Below, piece by piece: positions 60,707 to 64,000 of a stretch of DNA of 64,000 bases (position 1 is the stretch's first letter; every line of letters begins with the position of its first letter). Source of the DNA: Heliocidaris tuberculata (lineage: Eukaryota; Echinodermata; Echinoidea; Camarodonta; Echinometridae); assembly GCA_025618425.1 (NCBI GenBank), contig CM046845.1, positions 8,611,491-8,675,490 on the forward strand. The letters run 5' to 3'. Under the pieces are notes generated by a model. It was not told where the DNA came from, ran no database searches, and was given only the letters and a program-made list of their open reading frames with translations. Position numbers and translations under genes: made by a program.

Positions 60707-63541
60707 TTACTTCAGTAATTTCTTTTCTTTGAGATTCGTTTGATAAATGTATTTTTCCATTTCGTAATAACATTTTACGGCTAATATAATTTTCTCAAAT
60801 GAAGGTAATTGATTTTGTAATTTGGCATGAAATATTTCTCGTCGTACAACCATCAGTATACAGTTTAGTGCATTGTTATTGATACCGCAAAATCCAAACA
60901 ACTTATTTTGATTTGTAAGTATAACCTTTTCCCCAGTATTATGAAGTACCCAGTACTCAAATTTAGACCATATTACATTCGTGTACTGACAAGAGCAAAA
61001 CACGTGTGTAATGGTTTCTTCACTGTTATTACAAAAGGTGCATTTTTTATCAGTTACCACACCAAATTTCAACAATGCATCTCTCATATATAATATTCTG
61101 TTTAAAATCTTGATTTGGAACCATCTCATATTGGTATCTATTGATTGAAAAGGAATTAAACAATATGACCCCCATCGTTCATCCTGAATATCTAAGATTT
61201 TTTTCCACTTTATAAGACTTTTACATTCTTTGACTTTGTATTTTAAGAAAGACTGATAAATATGGGAACAACCAGATTTTGTTTTCACTATAAGGTGCAA
61301 AGCTTCAGGAATTATAGGTTCTATGGCCTTTGGAATTACACGTGTACTCTTTTCAAAACCTGACCGAACAGCATTACATAGACCATAGTACTGGAGAAAG
61401 TTTGTTTGTATGTCAAACCGACGTTGAAAATCAAAATATGAAAGAAAAGATCCGTCTTGTTCTAAAATGTCATTCACAAAACGTATTCCCTTTACACTCC
61501 AGGACCTAAAGTATATTACTCTACCATTCATTTTTATTTGGGGGTTATTCCAAAGAGGTTGACATGCAATATTTTCGATAAAAAGTTCCACCAGGTCTGA
61601 CCATGCTAAAAGAACCTCTTTCCAAAATGGATTTGGTGTCAAGTCTGCCAAGTTTTTGTAGTAAATAGATCCCATATACAAATGAAAAGAATAATTTTGA
61701 GGCAAGAACGAATAAAACATATGGAAAGTGTAATTTTTTACCTGAGAATCACTTACAAATCTTCTAATCCACGATATCTTTAGAGATTTGGCATGAATAA
61801 AAATATTAATCATTTTAACTCCGCCTTCAGAGTATAGTTGACACATTTGTTCTCTACTTATCTTATCAGGTTTGTTACCCCAGATAAACGCATAAAAAGA
61901 ACGGTTTATATCTATCATAATTTGAGAATTAGGTTCTGGAAGTGATAATAACAAATAATTTAGTTTTGGTACCAACAAACTTTTAACTACAGTTATCCTC
62001 CCTAAGACAGTTAAGGTTCTTTTTGACCATGACATAATTTGGCGTTTTATTTCTTTAATTTTTTCACAATAATTATGATTGACCATTTCTAACAAGTTAA
62101 CCGAAAAGTCTATTCCTAGGTATCTCGAGTAACCTTCGGATACCCAATTTAGTTTGTGTTCTGGCATTAATTGTTTCTTACAGGCCCTATTTTTTCCGAT
62201 CCATAACACTTGAGTTTTCGTAATGTTTATCTTAAGGTTTGACATTTTTTCAAAATCATCTAGAATACTTAGTGCACAGTGTAACTCTTCCTTTGTACCA
62301 TTAAGTGTCAAAAGAGTGTCATCTGCGTATTGTAGGAGTTTACTTGTTTTTCCATTTAAATACAAACCAGATATAGAATTGGAGCGCCTAATCAAAATTC
62401 CTAGTATTTCGCTAACAAGTAAAAAAAGGTAGGGCGATAAAGGGTCTCCTTGACGACACCCTCGTCCTATAACAAATCTCTCTGTACAAAATCCATTTAC
62501 TGTAACACTAGAAGACGCATTTTCATAAAATAAATGAATCCATTTTTTCAATGATGGCCCGAAGCGAAAGAAATCAAGAACATTAAAGAGAAACTTATGC
62601 GATACAGAATCAAATGCCTTTTCGAAATCAGTAATCAACAACATGCCTGGTATATCTCTAAGTTCTGTGTACAGTAGCGTATCGTAAAGTAAACGAATAT
62701 TTTCCCCAATAAAACGCCCTTTTAAGAATCCCTTTTGATTCTCGTGTATTAAATAGGGCAGCACATGCTTCAGTCGATTTGATATACATCCAGATGCTAT
62801 TTTGTATATAACATTTAACAGTGAAATAGGACGCCAATTCTTTAGTAAATGTCGAGGTTTGTTCCCTTTAGGTATCAGTGTGATTATACCTATTTTTTGT
62901 GACTGCGACAGTTCTCCTGTGAAGTAAGTGTAGTTCAAAGATTTGATAATGAATGTTTTAAGATATTGCCAAAATAATCGATAAAATTCAACAGTGAAAC
63001 CATCTTGCCCTGGGGATTTGTTAGTCTTCATACTTTTGAGCATTTGATAAACCTCCTCTTCTCTCAAAGGACCTTCCAATATTGTGGACATTTCCGGAGT
63101 TAACTTAGGAATATCTGAGTGGTTTAATAATGTATCAAGATTTACGTCTTCAGTTTCTTTACTCGCATACAAATTTGAGTAAAACCTAAATATTTCTTTT
63201 AATATACAATCCTGTCCACTAATAACATCTCCATTCTCTGTTGACAATTGACGTATTTCTTTATTTACTTTATTCTGTTTTTCTAAGTTTAAAAAGAATT
63301 TTGATGGCTTTTCTCCAAGCTCCATCCACTTGATTCTTGATCTCATAGCGATGCCATCATTTACTTTCAAGCGAAGAGTTTCAAGTTGTGATTTTCTGTT
63401 ATTTAATTCTATCAATACAGCAGTCTTATCATTCGATATCACTAATTTTTGTTCCAGTTCTTCTATATTTCTTTCTAGTTCCTTTTCCCGATTTACATTT
63501 TTTTTTCTTGATGAAAGAGCCATATGATATAGATTCTCCAC
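60707..63541 (-). CDS. LINE ORF2, reverse transcriptase part (L1/Tx1-like)
   Basis: A long uninterrupted frame of 944 residues. Motifs: KSPGQDGFTVEFY (175-187), LIPKGNKPRHLLKNWRPISL (222-241), DFEKAFDS (305-312), GRGCRQGDPLSPYLFLL (359-375) and YADD (405-408) as the polymerase active site. A C-terminal zinc-finger-like Cys/His region (CTFCNNSEETITHVFCSC) of the zf-RVT type follows. The style of these motifs fits the L1/Tx1 group. The unbroken frame suggests a recent insertion. Upstream it is disconnected from the endonuclease by one apparent frame change in a run of adenines. Confidence 0.92.
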   Translation of the reverse strand: MENLYHMALSSRKKNVNREKELERNIEELEQKLVISNDKTAVLIELNNRKSQLETLRLKVNDGIAMRSRIKWMELGEKPSKFFLNLEKQNKVNKEIRQLSTENGDVISGQDCILKEIFRFYSNLYASKETEDVNLDTLLNHSDIPKLTPEMSTILEGPLREEEVYQMLKSMKTNKSPGQDGFTVEFYRLFWQYLKTFIIKSLNYTYFTGELSQSQKIGIITLIPKGNKPRHLLKNWRPISLLNVIYKIASGCISNRLKHVLPYLIHENQKGFLKGRFIGENIRLLYDTLLYTELRDIPGMLLITDFEKAFDSVSHKFLFNVLDFFRFGPSLKKWIHLFYENASSSVTVNGFCTERFVIGRGCRQGDPLSPYLFLLVSEILGILIRRSNSISGLYLNGKTSKLLQYADDTLLTLNGTKEELHCALSILDDFEKMSNLKINITKTQVLWIGKNRACKKQLMPEHKLNWVSEGYSRYLGIDFSVNLLEMVNHNYCEKIKEIKRQIMSWSKRTLTVLGRITVVKSLLVPKLNYLLLSLPEPNSQIMIDINRSFYAFIWGNKPDKISREQMCQLYSEGGVKMINIFIHAKSLKISWIRRFVSDSQVKNYTFHMFYSFLPQNYSFHLYMGSIYYKNLADLTPNPFWKEVLLAWSDLVELFIENIACQPLWNNPQIKMNGRVIYFRSWSVKGIRFVNDILEQDGSFLSYFDFQRRFDIQTNFLQYYGLCNAVRSGFEKSTRVIPKAIEPIIPEALHLIVKTKSGCSHIYQSFLKYKVKECKSLIKWKKILDIQDERWGSYCLIPFQSIDTNMRWFQIKILNRILYMRDALLKFGVVTDKKCTFCNNSEETITHVFCSCQYTNVIWSKFEYWVLHNTGEKVILTNQNKLFGFCGINNNALNCILMVVRREIFHAKLQNQLPSFEKIILAVKCYYEMEKYIYQTNLKEKKLLK

Positions 63542-64000
63542 GTAATATCATCATCAAGGTTTCAAAAAATAACTGGTCATTGATAGAAAATTCACATTCC
63601 CCAACTATATTATCATTTTGATCAAACTCCACTTTATCTTTTGCGTAAAATGTAATTGTCTCTTTTATAGTTTTAGTAATTTTGGAAACAAAAATTTCAT
63701 CTTTTAATAGAGAATTGTTAAACTTCCAAGTTCCGGGGCCCCTTTTAATCTGATTTAAACTCAAGTTAAGACGAATTAATGAATGGTCTGTTCGATAACC
63801 AGAGATAATATCGGATTTATGAACTAAAGAAAGCAATTCTGATGAAATTAAAAAGAAATCTAATCTACCTTGTTTAAAAGGATTCGGCTGCCGCCATGTA
63901 TAGTACTTTTTCATTGGATATCTAATTCTCCATGGGTCGCAAAGGTCTAATTCATTCTTCATATTGTTTACCTGCTGTCTCGCTCTAGGGTTATTTACAT
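63429..64000 (-). CDS. LINE ORF2, apurinic-type endonuclease part (partial)
   Basis: The frame is open to the window edge at 64000, so its start is outside. The C-terminal part of an APE-like endonuclease is seen: YYTWRQPNPFKQGRLDFFLI, SDIISGYRTDHSLIRLNL. The D-F and (T/S)DH motifs are typical of non-LTR retrotransposon endonucleases that nick the target DNA. After about 63506 this frame continues as low-quality Lys-rich sequence, while the reverse transcriptase lies in another frame. Confidence 0.8.
   Translation of the reverse strand, partial: VNNPRARQQVNNMKNELDLCDPWRIRYPMKKYYTWRQPNPFKQGRLDFFLISSELLSLVHKSDIISGYRTDHSLIRLNLSLNQIKRGPGTWKFNNSLLKDEIFVSKITKTIKETITFYAKDKVEFDQNDNIVGECEFSINDQLFFETLMMILRGESISYGSFIKKKKCKSGKGTRKKYRRTGTKISDIE

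Larger units (their letters stand above)
60432..64000 (-). mobile_element. L1/Tx1-like LINE, 3' part, with poly(A) tail
   Basis: Runs from the window edge down to a 15-base T run at 60432-60446, which is its poly(A) tail read on the minus strand. A 3' UTR of about 260 bases separates it from the ORF2 stop near 60707. The 5' end and target-site duplication are outside the window. By position it sits in an intron upstream of the SLC16-like exons, on the same strand. Confidence 0.85.

Overview
This is eukaryotic, intron-rich, AT-rich animal DNA. It holds parts of three protein-coding genes in a background dense with transposable-element fragments, microsatellites and long G/C homopolymers. Protein similarities (Tbx20, a beta-1,4-galactosyltransferase-family enzyme, an SLC16-type transporter) and the repeat style suggest a marine invertebrate deuterostome, perhaps an echinoderm; the species cannot be fixed from sequence alone.

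Layout. 1-1283: a TTAA-flanked MITE interrupted by a hAT-like MITE. 1657-2263: a fold-back element. 5582-22394 (+): a complete seven-exon Tbx20-type T-box gene whose splice phases all agree (678 codons). Its introns hold a hairpin mariner-like element, hAT-like elements and a possible alternative first exon at 14086. 22395-37767: no gene seen, but many elements, including a TIR element at 24092-25209, a satellite of about 180 bp period at 29129-30030, a Penelope-like remnant inside a near-perfect 0.86 kb palindrome (30320-32383) and a second large inverted repeat (about 32.7-36.3 kb).

37768-50322 (+): a complete eight-exon beta-1,4-galactosyltransferase/N-acetylgalactosaminyltransferase-family gene (609 codons), a Golgi type II membrane protein. 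It has altered donor- and metal-site residues, a Lys/Glu-rich C-terminal tail and several simple repeats lying against its exons. 50323-55680: intergenic, with MITEs and a tRNA-derived SINE. 55681-59820 (-): the last two coding exons of a monocarboxylate-transporter-like (SLC16) gene; its N-terminal exons lie beyond the window. 60432-64000 (-): the 3' part of an L1/Tx1-like LINE, probably inside an upstream intron of the transporter gene, with one apparent frameshift between its endonuclease and reverse-transcriptase parts.

The three genes are functionally unrelated (cardiac/mesodermal transcription factor, Golgi glycosylation, solute transport). All exon boundaries were inferred by eye from GT/AG sites, reading phase and remembered family sequence; no database or alignment was run.
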